Made by a program: the position numbers and the translations under genes. Below are positions 9,418 through 17,758 of a stretch of 64,000 nucleotides of DNA, in pieces; the first letter of the stretch is position 1, and each line of letters opens with the position of its first letter. The notes under the pieces are model-generated. The model made no database searches. It was given only the letters and a program-made list of their open reading frames with translations, and had not been told where the DNA came from. The stretch lies in contig CAYNZP010000001.1 in NCBI GenBank assembly GCA_964401835.1, forward strand, positions 248,001 to 312,000, given 5' to 3'. The DNA comes from CAYNZP01 sp964401835 (GTDB lineage: Bacteria; Planctomycetota; Phycisphaerae; SM23-33).

Positions 9418-11319
9418 TCAGGCTTGTATCGCGTAATCCACAAGGACCGATACAATTTCTTCCAGGCTGGACTTGGCGGTATCAAACGAAAAAGTCGGGG
9501 CTTGGGGCGTTTCATATGGCGCGGAGATCCCCGAGAATCCCGAAATCTCACCTGCTCGAGCTTTCTTGTACAGTCCCTTTGGATCGCGGTCTTCGCAAAC
9601 GCTCAAAGGCGTATCCAGGAAAACCTCCACAAAACGATCATCCCCGATTACTTCGCGGGCCTGTTCCCGATCATTTCGGTATGGAGAAATAAAGGCTGTT
9701 ATTACAATTAATCCAGCCTGGTTGAACAAATGCGCCACTTCCCCAATCCGCCGTATATTTTCACATCGATCTTCCGGGCTGAATCCAAGGTCCCTGTTCA
9801 GGCCGTGACGCACGTTGTCGCCATCCAGTACAAAACACGCCCTGCCCCGTTCAACCAGACATCGTTCCAATTCGTTGGCTATGGTCGTTTTCCCTGAACC
9901 ACTCAATCCCGTCAACCAGATCGTCTTGGGCGTCTGGTCAAGCAACTCCTGCCGATCTTCCAAGGTCACGGAACTCTTTTGCAGGAAGATATTCTTACTG
10001 ACAGGCTGATCGGTTATTTTGGTGGTCTGAATTTGCTTATGCAGCGCCCTGTCAATTATCATTCCCGCTCCTGCCGTCACATTGGTTTGCGGGTCGATTA
10101 CGATAAGGCCACCGGTCATTCGGTTTCGCTTGTAGGTGTCACAGGCAATTGGCTCAAACAACTCCAGTTCAGCCCGGCCGATTTCGTTTAGACCCAACTT
10201 CACAGACTGGCTGCGGTGCAGGTCGTTGGGGTCTATTTGATAAACCAGCTTGGTAAACTGCCCCCGAACCTGCCTGGTAGCATGCTTAAACAAATAGGTT
10301 TTGCCGGTCGACAGCGGGGTATCGTTCATCCACACCACCATCGCCTCCAACTGCCGAGTCACGTTCGGGAGGTTCTTTGTGTGTACCAGAATATCCCCAC
10401 GGGAAATGTCGATATCGTCTTCGGTCGTCAGCGTTACCGATTGTGGCGGGAACGCGTAATCCTGCTTTCCGTCGTAGGTGATGATCTCTTTGATTTTCGT
10501 CGTCTTTTGGCTGGGCAATACCATTACCTTCTCGCCCGGCCGAATCACTCCCGAGGCCACCACCCCGCAGAATCCCCGAAATTGCTGGTTCGGCCGATTC
10601 ACATATTGCACCGGAAAACGGAAGTCCACCAGGTTCCGATCACCTTCGATATAGACATTTTCAAGGTGATTCAACAGGGACGGCCCTTGATACCATGGCA
10701 TGTTATCGTTCTGGTGCACCACGTTGTCTCCGCGTAATGCACTGACAGGAATGCAGACCATGTCTGAAACACCCAACCGGGCAGCGAAATGCTTGTATTC
10801 CTCACTGACCTGCTCAAATCGCTGCCTGGAATAGTCGACCAGGTCCATCTTGTTGATCGCCAGCACCACATGGTGGATATTGAGCAATGAAGCGATAAAG
10901 CCATGCCGCTTGGACTGTGTCAATACACCATGCCGGGCGTCAATCAGAATAATTGCCAAGTCAGCCGTTGAAGCGCCAGTCGCCATATTGCGAGTGTACT
11001 GCTCATGGCCAGGCGTATCTGCAATGATAAATCGTCGCTTGGGTGTGGAAAAATATCGATAAGCTACATCGATCGTAATTCCTTGCTCCCTCTCGGCCTT
11101 GAGGCCATCGGTCAACAACGCCAGATCTACTTCCTCGCGTCCCAGTTTTTCGGAATCACGTCCGAGGGCTTCGAGGTGATCTTCGAAAATGCACTTACTG
11201 TCATGCAGCATCCTGCCGATAAGCGTGCTCTTGCCATCATCAACGCTGCCGGCAGTTGTAATGCGCAAAAGATCAGCCTGGCGATTTTGCTCTAATAGGG
11301 TTTCGACGCCCTTGCTCAT
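9418..11319 (-). CDS. cysNC: bifunctional sulfate adenylyltransferase subunit 1 / APS kinase
   Basis: A 633-residue fusion. The CysN GTPase half has SVDDGKST (about residues 24-32), DTPGHEQY and NKMD motifs; the C-terminal ~180 residues are an intact APS kinase with GLSGSGKTT (Walker A), LDGDNVRHGLN and FISPYRNDRE. With CysD it would activate sulfate to APS and phosphorylate it to PAPS. ATG 11319 is chosen because GGAG stands eight bases before it; an upstream in-frame ATG at 11358 lacks a good binding site. The gene sits with cysD upstream and rfbABC downstream, and the locus also holds cysQ and a sulfotransferase, pointing to sulfation rather than cysteine synthesis. Compare the second CysN at 26.2 kb, whose kinase domain is degenerate. 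Confidence 0.93.
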   Translation of the reverse strand: MSKGVETLLEQNRQADLLRITTAGSVDDGKSTLIGRMLHDSKCIFEDHLEALGRDSEKLGREEVDLALLTDGLKAEREQGITIDVAYRYFSTPKRRFIIADTPGHEQYTRNMATGASTADLAIILIDARHGVLTQSKRHGFIASLLNIHHVVLAINKMDLVDYSRQRFEQVSEEYKHFAARLGVSDMVCIPVSALRGDNVVHQNDNMPWYQGPSLLNHLENVYIEGDRNLVDFRFPVQYVNRPNQQFRGFCGVVASGVIRPGEKVMVLPSQKTTKIKEIITYDGKQDYAFPPQSVTLTTEDDIDISRGDILVHTKNLPNVTRQLEAMVVWMNDTPLSTGKTYLFKHATRQVRGQFTKLVYQIDPNDLHRSQSVKLGLNEIGRAELELFEPIACDTYKRNRMTGGLIVIDPQTNVTAGAGMIIDRALHKQIQTTKITDQPVSKNIFLQKSSVTLEDRQELLDQTPKTIWLTGLSGSGKTTIANELERCLVERGRACFVLDGDNVRHGLNRDLGFSPEDRCENIRRIGEVAHLFNQAGLIVITAFISPYRNDREQAREVIGDDRFVEVFLDTPLSVCEDRDPKGLYKKARAGEISGFSGISAPYETPQAPTFSFDTAKSSLEEIVSVLVDYAIQA

Positions 11320-11398
11320 TAAAGATGCTCCATTTCCGCTTATGCGGTTAGTTTTCATTTATGCCAATGGTCTCGACGGAAAGGTAAGTCCGTCTTGC

Positions 11399-12310
11399 TC
11401 AGAAATAGCCTTCCCGTTTCTTCAATTCCATGGCCCCGCTCTGATCGTGATCTATCACTCGTGTAATTCGTTCGCTCTGGCGAACTACCATCATTTCTTC
11501 GATAATTCCATCAAGGTCTGTCGCATCCGAAGCAACTGCGCCCGTGCATGGTGTACATCCCAGCGTACGGAACCGGCACTGAACCTCTGCAGGTGTCTCA
11601 CCATCCAACAGAGGTGTTTTGCCCTCAACATAAGGAATCAGTAACCCATCACGCTTGATGACACTGCGTTTTTGAGCAAAGTACAAAGAGTTGATCGGAA
11701 TATTTTCCTTCCGGATATAATGCCAGATATCCAACTCCGTCCAGTTCGACAATGGAAACACCCGAATCGTCTCGCCTTTGTTATGCAAACCGTTGTACAA
11801 GTTCCACAACTCCGGACGCTGGTTTTTCGGATCCCACTGCCCGTGAGCGTCTCTAAAGCTATACACCCGCTCTTTGGCGCGGGATTTTTCTTCATCCCTG
11901 CGGGCGCCGCCAAAGGCTGCGTCGTAACCGCCTTCTTTCAAGGCTGCCAGCAGTGCCTGAGTCTTCAGTTCTCTGCAGCACTTGACAGTACCCCAGTCCC
12001 ACGGATTCACGCCGGCGTCAATCGCGTCCTGGGGGATATATACCTCCAGATTCGCACCGATCTGGCGACAGTATTCATCACGGAACTGGATCATCTCCGG
12101 GAACTTGTATGTTGTGTCAACATGCAACAGCGGAAACGGGAATTTGCCCGGATAAAAGGCTTTTTCTGCCAGCCGAAGCATTACCGACGAGTCCTTCCCT
12201 ATGGAATAAAGCATCACCGGCGAGTCAAACTCAGCCACAACTTCCCGGATAATGTGGATGCCCTCAGCCTCCAGATAGTCCAAATTACTGATTCGGTACG
12301 ATTCTTTCAT
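11399..12310 (-). CDS. cysD: sulfate adenylyltransferase subunit 2
   Basis: A 303-residue ATP-PPase-fold subunit that adenylates sulfate, driven by the CysN GTPase. The PP-loop MLYSIGKDSSVMLRLA is near residue 33, followed by FPFPLLHVDTTYKFPEM and GGARRDEEKSRAKERV; the C-terminal GCTPCTGAV and the KKREGYF end are typical. ATG 12310 is preferred to a TTG nine bases upstream. It is the first gene of the leftward operon cysD-cysNC-rfbA-rfbC-rfbB-flippase-GT-DUF2304 and is divergent from cysQ, leaving ~200 bases for both promoters. This copy is of the proteobacterial type and is clearly distinct from the CysD at 28 kb. Confidence 0.94.
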   Translation of the reverse strand: MKESYRISNLDYLEAEGIHIIREVVAEFDSPVMLYSIGKDSSVMLRLAEKAFYPGKFPFPLLHVDTTYKFPEMIQFRDEYCRQIGANLEVYIPQDAIDAGVNPWDWGTVKCCRELKTQALLAALKEGGYDAAFGGARRDEEKSRAKERVYSFRDAHGQWDPKNQRPELWNLYNGLHNKGETIRVFPLSNWTELDIWHYIRKENIPINSLYFAQKRSVIKRDGLLIPYVEGKTPLLDGETPAEVQCRFRTLGCTPCTGAVASDATDLDGIIEEMMVVRQSERITRVIDHDQSGAMELKKREGYF

Positions 12311-12510
12311 CGCGGCCAATTATCCTGAAAAACCTACCGAATGCAACGATTTCCCATTATGTGCAGTAGCGGCCATGACGAAGCTAAATCAGCCTTTTTT
12401 CTCACAAGCCTTGTATGTTTTATTTGGTCCGTCCTTGGATTCATCGCATCTTGCCGCTATCTTGCAAATACCTGAAAACTCAATATCTTCAATACATTGA
12501 AAAGGCTACC

Positions 12511-13332
12511 GTGACCGTAGATTTTGACAATACCTCCTTAAAGGCATTACTCGCGCTAATTCGTCGTGCCGGTCAAGCCATTATGGAGATATATAACAGC
12601 GGGGATTTCCAAAAGGAAATTAAGGCAGACGACTCGCCACTGACACTTGCCGACCGGACCTCACATAAAATTCTGACCTCGTATCTCCGTGAAACTTTCC
12701 CAGCTATTCCGGTCATCAGTGAAGAAGACAAGGAAATCCCGATGGCCCAGCGGGAAAACTGGTCATGTTTCTGGCTGGTCGATCCTTTGGACGGAACGAA
12801 GGAATTCATCCGACGAGAAAAAGATTTTACCGTGAACGTCGCTCTTGTCGAAAACAGCCGACCAACGCTAGGCATTGTATATGCGCCAGCTTGCGACTGG
12901 ATGTACTGGGGACAAGCAGTTCAAGGCAAACCCGCCATCGCATTCAAGCAGATTGGTTCCCAGCCGCCCCAGACTCTTCCTCTTCCACAAGCCACGCATA
13001 AGGACCGAGTCGCCCTGCGCAGCAGGTCCCACGCTTCACCGGAGGAAGAGCAAATTCTCCAGCGTCTGAATGTAACGCGCATGATCTCAATGGGCTCGAG
13101 CCTGAAGTTTTGCCTTGTCGCAGAAGGCCAAGCCGACGTCTACTACCGCCATGGCCCGACCTGGGAGTGGGACTCGGCAGCAGCTCATGCCGTCGTTTTA
13201 GGCAGTGGCGGCGTTGTCCTGACGCCTAATGCAACAACCGAGCTTCCTTATAACAAGCCCACGTTGAAAAATGATTTTGGATTTATCTGTCTGCGTGATC
13301 CGGCGATGGCAAAGGAAATCACAAATACGTAA
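12511..13332 (+). CDS. cysQ: 3'(2'),5'-bisphosphate nucleotidase
   Basis: A 273-residue inositol-monophosphatase-fold enzyme that hydrolyses PAP, the by-product of sulfotransferases, to AMP. The metal-binding motifs are clear: ISEEDKE, LVDPLDGTKEFI near residue 90 and WEWDSAAAHAVV near residue 210. The start is taken as GTG 12511, with AAAGG six bases upstream; this gives the normal family length, whereas the longer reading from 12415 adds 32 residues unlike CysQ. It is divergent from the PAPS-forming cysD-cysNC operon and close to a sulfotransferase gene, so PAP recycling during glycan sulfation is the likely job. Confidence 0.92.
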   Translation: MTVDFDNTSLKALLALIRRAGQAIMEIYNSGDFQKEIKADDSPLTLADRTSHKILTSYLRETFPAIPVISEEDKEIPMAQRENWSCFWLVDPLDGTKEFIRREKDFTVNVALVENSRPTLGIVYAPACDWMYWGQAVQGKPAIAFKQIGSQPPQTLPLPQATHKDRVALRSRSHASPEEEQILQRLNVTRMISMGSSLKFCLVAEGQADVYYRHGPTWEWDSAAAHAVVLGSGGVVLTPNATTELPYNKPTLKNDFGFICLRDPAMAKEITNT

Positions 13333-13340
13333 TCATCTTA

Positions 13341-13459
13341 TTAACGATTAATATACGCTCCGCTATTGCGGAAACCGGTAGACTCACTTGCCGGCAGATT
13401 GTATCCTTTCTTCATAATGTCAAACTCGTGCCGCACGGTGTATGGCTTAACGATTAATA
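13341..13459. repeat. repeated 13-mer before gmd
   Basis: The 13-base word TTAACGATTAATA occurs twice in the gap between cysQ and gmd, at 13341-13353 and 13447-13459, the second just before the gmd ribosome binding site (AAGGA). Each copy contains a TTAA-N3-TTAA arrangement. It could be a regulatory site pair, or a leftover of a short duplication. No function can be claimed. Confidence 0.35.
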
Positions 13460-13471
13460 AGGACAACTAAA

Positions 13472-14479
13472 ATGAAAAAGGCATTAGTTACAGGAATAAC
13501 CGGCCAGGACGGCTCGTATCTTGCCGAACTGCTTTTGCAAAAGGGGTATGAAGTTTATGGGATAATTCGGCGCAGCTCGACATTTGGGACAGAAAGAATT
13601 GACCATCTTTACAAAGACCCTCATGAGAAGCCTGCCCTGAAACTAATCTACGGGGATTTGACCGATGGAGGCAATCTCTCAACCATCCTCAATGACATTC
13701 AGCCGAGTGAGGTCTATAATCTCGGCGCACAAAGCCATGTGCGGGTAAGTTTTGATCAACCCATTTTCACCGTAAACACCGATGCCTTGGGGACCTTGAG
13801 GATTCTTGAAGCTATTCGCTCGATGGATAAGCCCGCAAAGTTTTATCAAGCATCCAGTTCTGAGATGTATGGCAAAGTAGTAGAGACGCCACAGACGGAA
13901 AAAACGCCCTTTTATCCAAGAAGTCCTTATGGCTGTGCAAAACTATATAGTTTCTGGCAAACGGTTAATTATCGTGAGGCCTATGACTTATTTGCCTGTA
14001 ATGGGATACTGTTCAATCACGAATCGCCAAGGCGAGGAGAAACTTTTGTTACGCGTAAAATAACACGAGCCGCTACTCGGATAAAACTTGGCCTACAGAA
14101 TAAATTGTATCTCGGCAATCTCGACGCTAAAAGGGACTGGGGCTTTGCGGGCGATTATGTAGAGGCGATGTGGCTGATGCTTCAACAGGATGAACCGGAA
14201 GATTATGTGATAGCTACGGGCGAAACACATTCAATAAGGGAATTACTGGATGAAGTTTTTGGTTGTCTCGAACTGGATTGGCAAAAATATGTCGAAATAG
14301 ACCCAAGATACTATCGGCCCACGGAGGTTGAGTTATTACTGGGAGATGCCACAAAAGCCAAAAAGAAGCTTAACTGGCAGCCAAAAATAACATTCAAGGC
14401 CTTGGCCCTTATGATGACCGACGCAGACATGAAGTTAGCGGAGAAAGAAAAGATTTTGAAAGAACACGGGAAAGATTGA
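13472..14479 (+). CDS. gmd: GDP-mannose 4,6-dehydratase
   Basis: A 335-residue short-chain dehydrogenase that makes GDP-4-keto-6-deoxymannose, the first step to GDP-L-fucose. The NADP-binding GITGQDGSYLAELLL is at the N-terminus; SSSEMYGKV and YGCAKLYSFW give the catalytic Ser/Thr-Glu and Tyr-Lys; FNHESPRRGETFVTRK is a Gmd signature. AAGGA stands nine bases before the ATG. Its stop overlaps the fcl start (TGATG), so the two are coupled. The gmd-fcl pair reads visibly more A+T-rich than the neighbouring rfb/cys genes, which may mean separate acquisition. Confidence 0.95.
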   Translation: MKKALVTGITGQDGSYLAELLLQKGYEVYGIIRRSSTFGTERIDHLYKDPHEKPALKLIYGDLTDGGNLSTILNDIQPSEVYNLGAQSHVRVSFDQPIFTVNTDALGTLRILEAIRSMDKPAKFYQASSSEMYGKVVETPQTEKTPFYPRSPYGCAKLYSFWQTVNYREAYDLFACNGILFNHESPRRGETFVTRKITRAATRIKLGLQNKLYLGNLDAKRDWGFAGDYVEAMWLMLQQDEPEDYVIATGETHSIRELLDEVFGCLELDWQKYVEIDPRYYRPTEVELLLGDATKAKKKLNWQPKITFKALALMMTDADMKLAEKEKILKEHGKD

Positions 14480-15420
14480 TGAGTGATTTTTTCGAAGACA
14501 GACGAATTGTTATCACTGGCGGGGCAGGTTTTTTGGGCAGCTATGTAATAGACAAGCTCAAACAGAAGAACTGCAAAAATATTCTGGTCCCGACAATTGA
14601 AGACTACAATTTAGTCAATATGCCAGACGTTGAACGAATGTATGATGATATGCGGCCGGATATTGTCATTCATCTGGCTGCGGCAGTGGGCGGTATCGGC
14701 GCCAACCGCGAACATCCCGGTAAGTTTTTTTATGAAAACCTGATGATGGGCGTTCAGCTTATCGAACAGGGAAGATTGCGGAACATCGAAAAGTTTGTTG
14801 CTATCGGAACCGTTTGCGCGTATCCGAAATTTACGCCTGTTCCCTTTAAGGAAGATGACTTATGGAATGGGTATCCGGAGGAGACCAACGCTCCTTACGG
14901 ATTGGCAAAAAAAATGCTGCTAGCCCAGTCCCAGGCTTATCGGGCAGAGTATGGGTTCAATTCGATTTTTCTGATACCAGTAAATCTGTATGGGCCCGGA
15001 GATAATTTTGACCCGGCCAGCAGTCATGTGATACCAGCATTGATAAAGAAATGTATCGATGCGATTGATAATGGCGATGATTTTATCGAGTGCTGGGGGA
15101 CGGGTTCTGCAAGCAGAGAATTTATCTACGCCGAAGATGCCGCGAAGGGCATTTTGCTTGCTGCGGAACATTACAACGGCTGCGAACCGGTAAATATCGG
15201 CGCCGGTTTTGAGATAACCATCAAGGATTTGGTTGAAAAGATCGTTGAATTAACGGGTTTCGATGGCGATATCCGCTGGGACAGCTCCAAGCCGGACGGC
15301 CAGCCAAGGAGATGCCTCGATACGACAAGAGCTGAGAAACTTTTTGGTTTTAAAGCAAAGACAGAATTTGATGAGGGATTGAAAAAGACGATCGATTGGT
15401 ATGTGAAACACAAGCAATGA
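14479..15420 (+). CDS. fcl: GDP-L-fucose synthase
   Basis: A 313-residue epimerase/reductase that turns GDP-4-keto-6-deoxymannose into GDP-L-fucose. It shows ITGGAGFLGSYV at the N-terminus, IGTVCAYPKF with the catalytic Ser/Cys region, and NAPYGLAKKMLL with the YxxxK pair; HVIPALIKK is also typical of the family. The ATG at 14479 shares its A with the gmd stop codon. With gmd it gives a complete GDP-mannose to GDP-fucose route, so fucose is a likely component of the glycan made here. Confidence 0.94.
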   Translation: MSDFFEDRRIVITGGAGFLGSYVIDKLKQKNCKNILVPTIEDYNLVNMPDVERMYDDMRPDIVIHLAAAVGGIGANREHPGKFFYENLMMGVQLIEQGRLRNIEKFVAIGTVCAYPKFTPVPFKEDDLWNGYPEETNAPYGLAKKMLLAQSQAYRAEYGFNSIFLIPVNLYGPGDNFDPASSHVIPALIKKCIDAIDNGDDFIECWGTGSASREFIYAEDAAKGILLAAEHYNGCEPVNIGAGFEITIKDLVEKIVELTGFDGDIRWDSSKPDGQPRRCLDTTRAEKLFGFKAKTEFDEGLKKTIDWYVKHKQ

Positions 15421-15431
15421 TCTGATTTTTG

Positions 15432-16535
15432 CTAATCTCTCAGCAGAACATCACAGTAGTAACGCAGTGCTTCCAGAAGTTTTCGCATCGGTTTCCAACG
15501 AGCCATGCGAGCAAGCGTGAAAAAGACTCTTCGTTTCAACTGGTACCAATCAAATATATTGTATCCGGACTTTATTTTGCCAGCCTGGCCTGCAGATTCC
15601 TGCATTGGTGTGAAAATACTTTCTTTTTCATAACCGTAAGCCCCCAACTCAGCTGAATCCATCTGCGATATAATCTTCTGTGCCGTCTTGAGTTTTTTTG
15701 AGTCTTTAAGCAACGCGTTGACCCACTTGTCGTTCAGGCCGGCGACAGGTTTGGCAAGTTTTCGGGCAGTCATAGGGTCGCCTAGTGCCCCGGCTTTGTG
15801 CGAAACCCGCCCGTATTCAACCATTTCTTCTTCAAATTCTACGCCAAGAAATTCAGCCAGCCTATGGGCCCCCTTGCCGGGCTCTTCGACAATATCCTCG
15901 TATTTTACAAGAATCTTCTCGACTTCTGCGCCCTCCATAAAGGCTTTGATTGCTGAGACATATAGTCCGAGGCCTCGGTCCTGCCGGCTCATCAGTTCGT
16001 AGTCGCCCATGAAAAACGTTTCTGCCAGCGAATGCAGCACAGCGACCGGATGGCGTACAAGGACAAGGTACCTAGCCTTGGGGAAAACTTTGGTTATGAA
16101 CTTCCATTCCAGAACATTTGGCGGGGTTTTATCAACAAAAAGGGTTGCTGAAGTTTTTGTTTCCAGCGCCTTTCCGTAAAGTGCCGAAGCGTAGGCACGG
16201 CATGCCTGGATATAACTTTTTTCGCCCTCCGGAATAGCCTTTACGAACTCCTGCAAGGCCAGCGAAGCGTTTACTGTGTCGTACCGAGCCTTTTCAACCC
16301 TGTCGAAATAACCAAGATATCCCAGCGGAACCATTACGTGAGGTTCAGGCAGGCTGGTTACCTTTGAATGAGCGTCTAACATGAACTGCAGCATCGTCGA
16401 GCCGGACCGCGGCGGCGAGAAAACAAATACAAGGTTTTCCCCGAGGTCATCGCCCTCACGACGTTTTATGCTGTTAATGCACGACGATGTGAAAGATGAT
16501 GGATTGCAAGAATTCTGATTTTCAGATTGGTCCAT
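15432..16535 (-). CDS. PAPS-dependent sulfotransferase family protein
   Basis: A 367-residue protein with the two PAPS-binding signatures: FVFSPPRSGSTMLQFML (5'-phosphosulfate loop, about residues 36-52) and ARYLVLVRHPVAVLHSLAE (3'-phosphate site, about residues 152-170). DKTPPNVLEWKFI between them is also common in this group. No membrane anchor is evident. It would transfer sulfate from PAPS to an acceptor; the surrounding fucose/deoxyhexose, flippase and PAPS-supply genes make a glycan acceptor likely, although protein or lipid acceptors are possible. The gene is oriented opposite to its neighbours fcl and GT2, so it has its own promoter. Confidence 0.85.
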   Translation of the reverse strand: MDQSENQNSCNPSSFTSSCINSIKRREGDDLGENLVFVFSPPRSGSTMLQFMLDAHSKVTSLPEPHVMVPLGYLGYFDRVEKARYDTVNASLALQEFVKAIPEGEKSYIQACRAYASALYGKALETKTSATLFVDKTPPNVLEWKFITKVFPKARYLVLVRHPVAVLHSLAETFFMGDYELMSRQDRGLGLYVSAIKAFMEGAEVEKILVKYEDIVEEPGKGAHRLAEFLGVEFEEEMVEYGRVSHKAGALGDPMTARKLAKPVAGLNDKWVNALLKDSKKLKTAQKIISQMDSAELGAYGYEKESIFTPMQESAGQAGKIKSGYNIFDWYQLKRRVFFTLARMARWKPMRKLLEALRYYCDVLLRD

Positions 16536-16707
16536 TGTTTCGTTCAGTAGTTGGCTTTAAGACGAAACGGTCCGTTACGCTCGACCGCAAGTGGTAGTTT
16601 CCGTACCTGACTTGGACTTGTCAAGCGTCTATTAGACCCTCAGCCGGCGTTAATCCCGCAGACACATTGGCCTTGCTGCCTGAAGGCCTTTCTGGTAATT
16701 TTCGGCC

Positions 16708-17490
16708 ATGCTTAAAATATCCGTAATTACACCCTCATTTAACCAGGCGCAATATATTCAACGAAGCATAGACTCCGTGCAGTCCCAGACGGGGGATTTC
16801 GAGTTAGAGCATATTGTCATTGATGGCGGCTCCGATGACGGGACGGCCGAGATTCTCAGTAGTTACGGTGACAGTATCACCTATGTTAGCGAGCCGGATG
16901 AAGGCCAAGCTGACGCTATCAACAAAGGTCTGGCAATGGCTACTGGCGATGTGGTCGGCTGGTTAAACAGCGACGATATCTATGAGCCAGGCTCACTGGA
17001 AACCGTGACGAAGATTTTTAATGAAGAACCCGAAACACAATGGATATACGGCAAGGTCCGTATCGTCGACGATTATGATAAAGAGATTCGCCGCTGGATA
17101 ACCGCCTACAAAAACTGGCGGATGAGGAAGTTCTCGTTTCAGAAACTTCTCGCGGAAAATTGGATTTCGCAGATGGGCGTCTTTTGGCGCCGCCAAGCCG
17201 GCGAGCAGGTTGGGCAGCTGCGAAAAGACCTCCACTATTGTATGGACTATGACTACTGGCTGAGACTGGGCAAAAAATGGCCCGGCCGATTCGTTGATAA
17301 GTACCTTGCCGCATTCCGCTGGTATCCCCTCAGTAAGTCCGGAGGAGGATTCATCGAACAGTTCAGCGAAGAACTCGACGTTGCCAGGAATATCGCCGAC
17401 GGCAACTTCGGCTGGCCTGTCTTCAGGCATCGACTTAACAAGGCTAAGATCATATTCGCCTATTGGCTTATGCAGAAATTTCGCGGCTGA
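16708..17490 (+). CDS. glycosyltransferase family 2
   Basis: A 260-residue GT-A enzyme of the WcaA-like group. MLKISVITPSFNQAQYI opens the fold, HIVIDGGSDDGTAEIL follows, SEPDEGQADAINKGL is a group signature, and GWLNSDDIY supplies the acidic metal-binding motif near residue 93. No membrane segment is seen. It is a single gene facing right. Remarkably, a 22-codon fossil with the same SELDEGQAAAL-type motif lies at 21.8 kb, and the sequence just after this gene's stop is repeated there too, so the gene or a close relative has been duplicated and mostly lost nearby. Confidence 0.88.
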   Translation: MLKISVITPSFNQAQYIQRSIDSVQSQTGDFELEHIVIDGGSDDGTAEILSSYGDSITYVSEPDEGQADAINKGLAMATGDVVGWLNSDDIYEPGSLETVTKIFNEEPETQWIYGKVRIVDDYDKEIRRWITAYKNWRMRKFSFQKLLAENWISQMGVFWRRQAGEQVGQLRKDLHYCMDYDYWLRLGKKWPGRFVDKYLAAFRWYPLSKSGGGFIEQFSEELDVARNIADGNFGWPVFRHRLNKAKIIFAYWLMQKFRG

Positions 17491-17492
17491 AC

Positions 17493-17537
17493 GTCAGGCA
17501 GCTGCGTTTAGGATGACCCCCATGACCGAACCCACCA
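17493..17537 (+). repeat. diverged direct repeat A, copy 1
   Basis: These 45 bases, starting two bases after the GT2 stop codon, match 21860-21905 at 40 positions with one single-base gap (hand alignment). The shared core is GTCAGGCAGCTGCG. In the other copy the sequence is fused to a fossil of a GT2 gene, which suggests that both derive from one duplicated GT2 3' end. Confidence 0.7.
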
Positions 17538-17560
17538 CCCTACTATTTCGTGACCCCAAC

Positions 17561-17706
17561 GTGCCGAACTGACTAAATACCAACAGCACAATAAAATACC
17601 TGGCAAAGAATATCTCTCAAAACGGAAACGAGAATCTCCTGCAAAGGTTTGTACTGTCAAAATCAGTTTCGACTTCTATTATTGCAAGAGCTTAGATGCA
17701 AGTCAG
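17561..17706 (+). repeat. diverged direct repeat B, copy 1
   Basis: This stretch aligns without gaps to 19965-20110 (constant offset 2404), with about 120 of 146 positions identical by hand count; weaker similarity extends about 25 bases further left. The pair flanks the ankyrin gene. No open frame runs cleanly through this copy. It may mark a tandem duplication or the borders of a segment that carried in the ankyrin gene. Confidence 0.8.
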
Positions 17707-17710
17707 ACCA

Positions 17711-17751
17711 GATTGACCGCCTGCCTGAAGTCGTCAGACAGGCGGTCAATC
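17711..17751 (-). terminator. strong hairpin after the ankyrin gene
   Basis: A perfect 13-base inverted repeat, GATTGACCGCCTG at 17711-17723 and its complement at 17739-17751, encloses 15 bases that hold a further CTGA/TCAG pair. It begins eight bases past the ankyrin stop codon, where a terminator is expected for that leftward gene. No U-run follows on the minus strand, so it is either an atypical terminator or an mRNA-stabilising hairpin. Confidence 0.45.
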
Positions 17752-17758
17752 GAAATCG

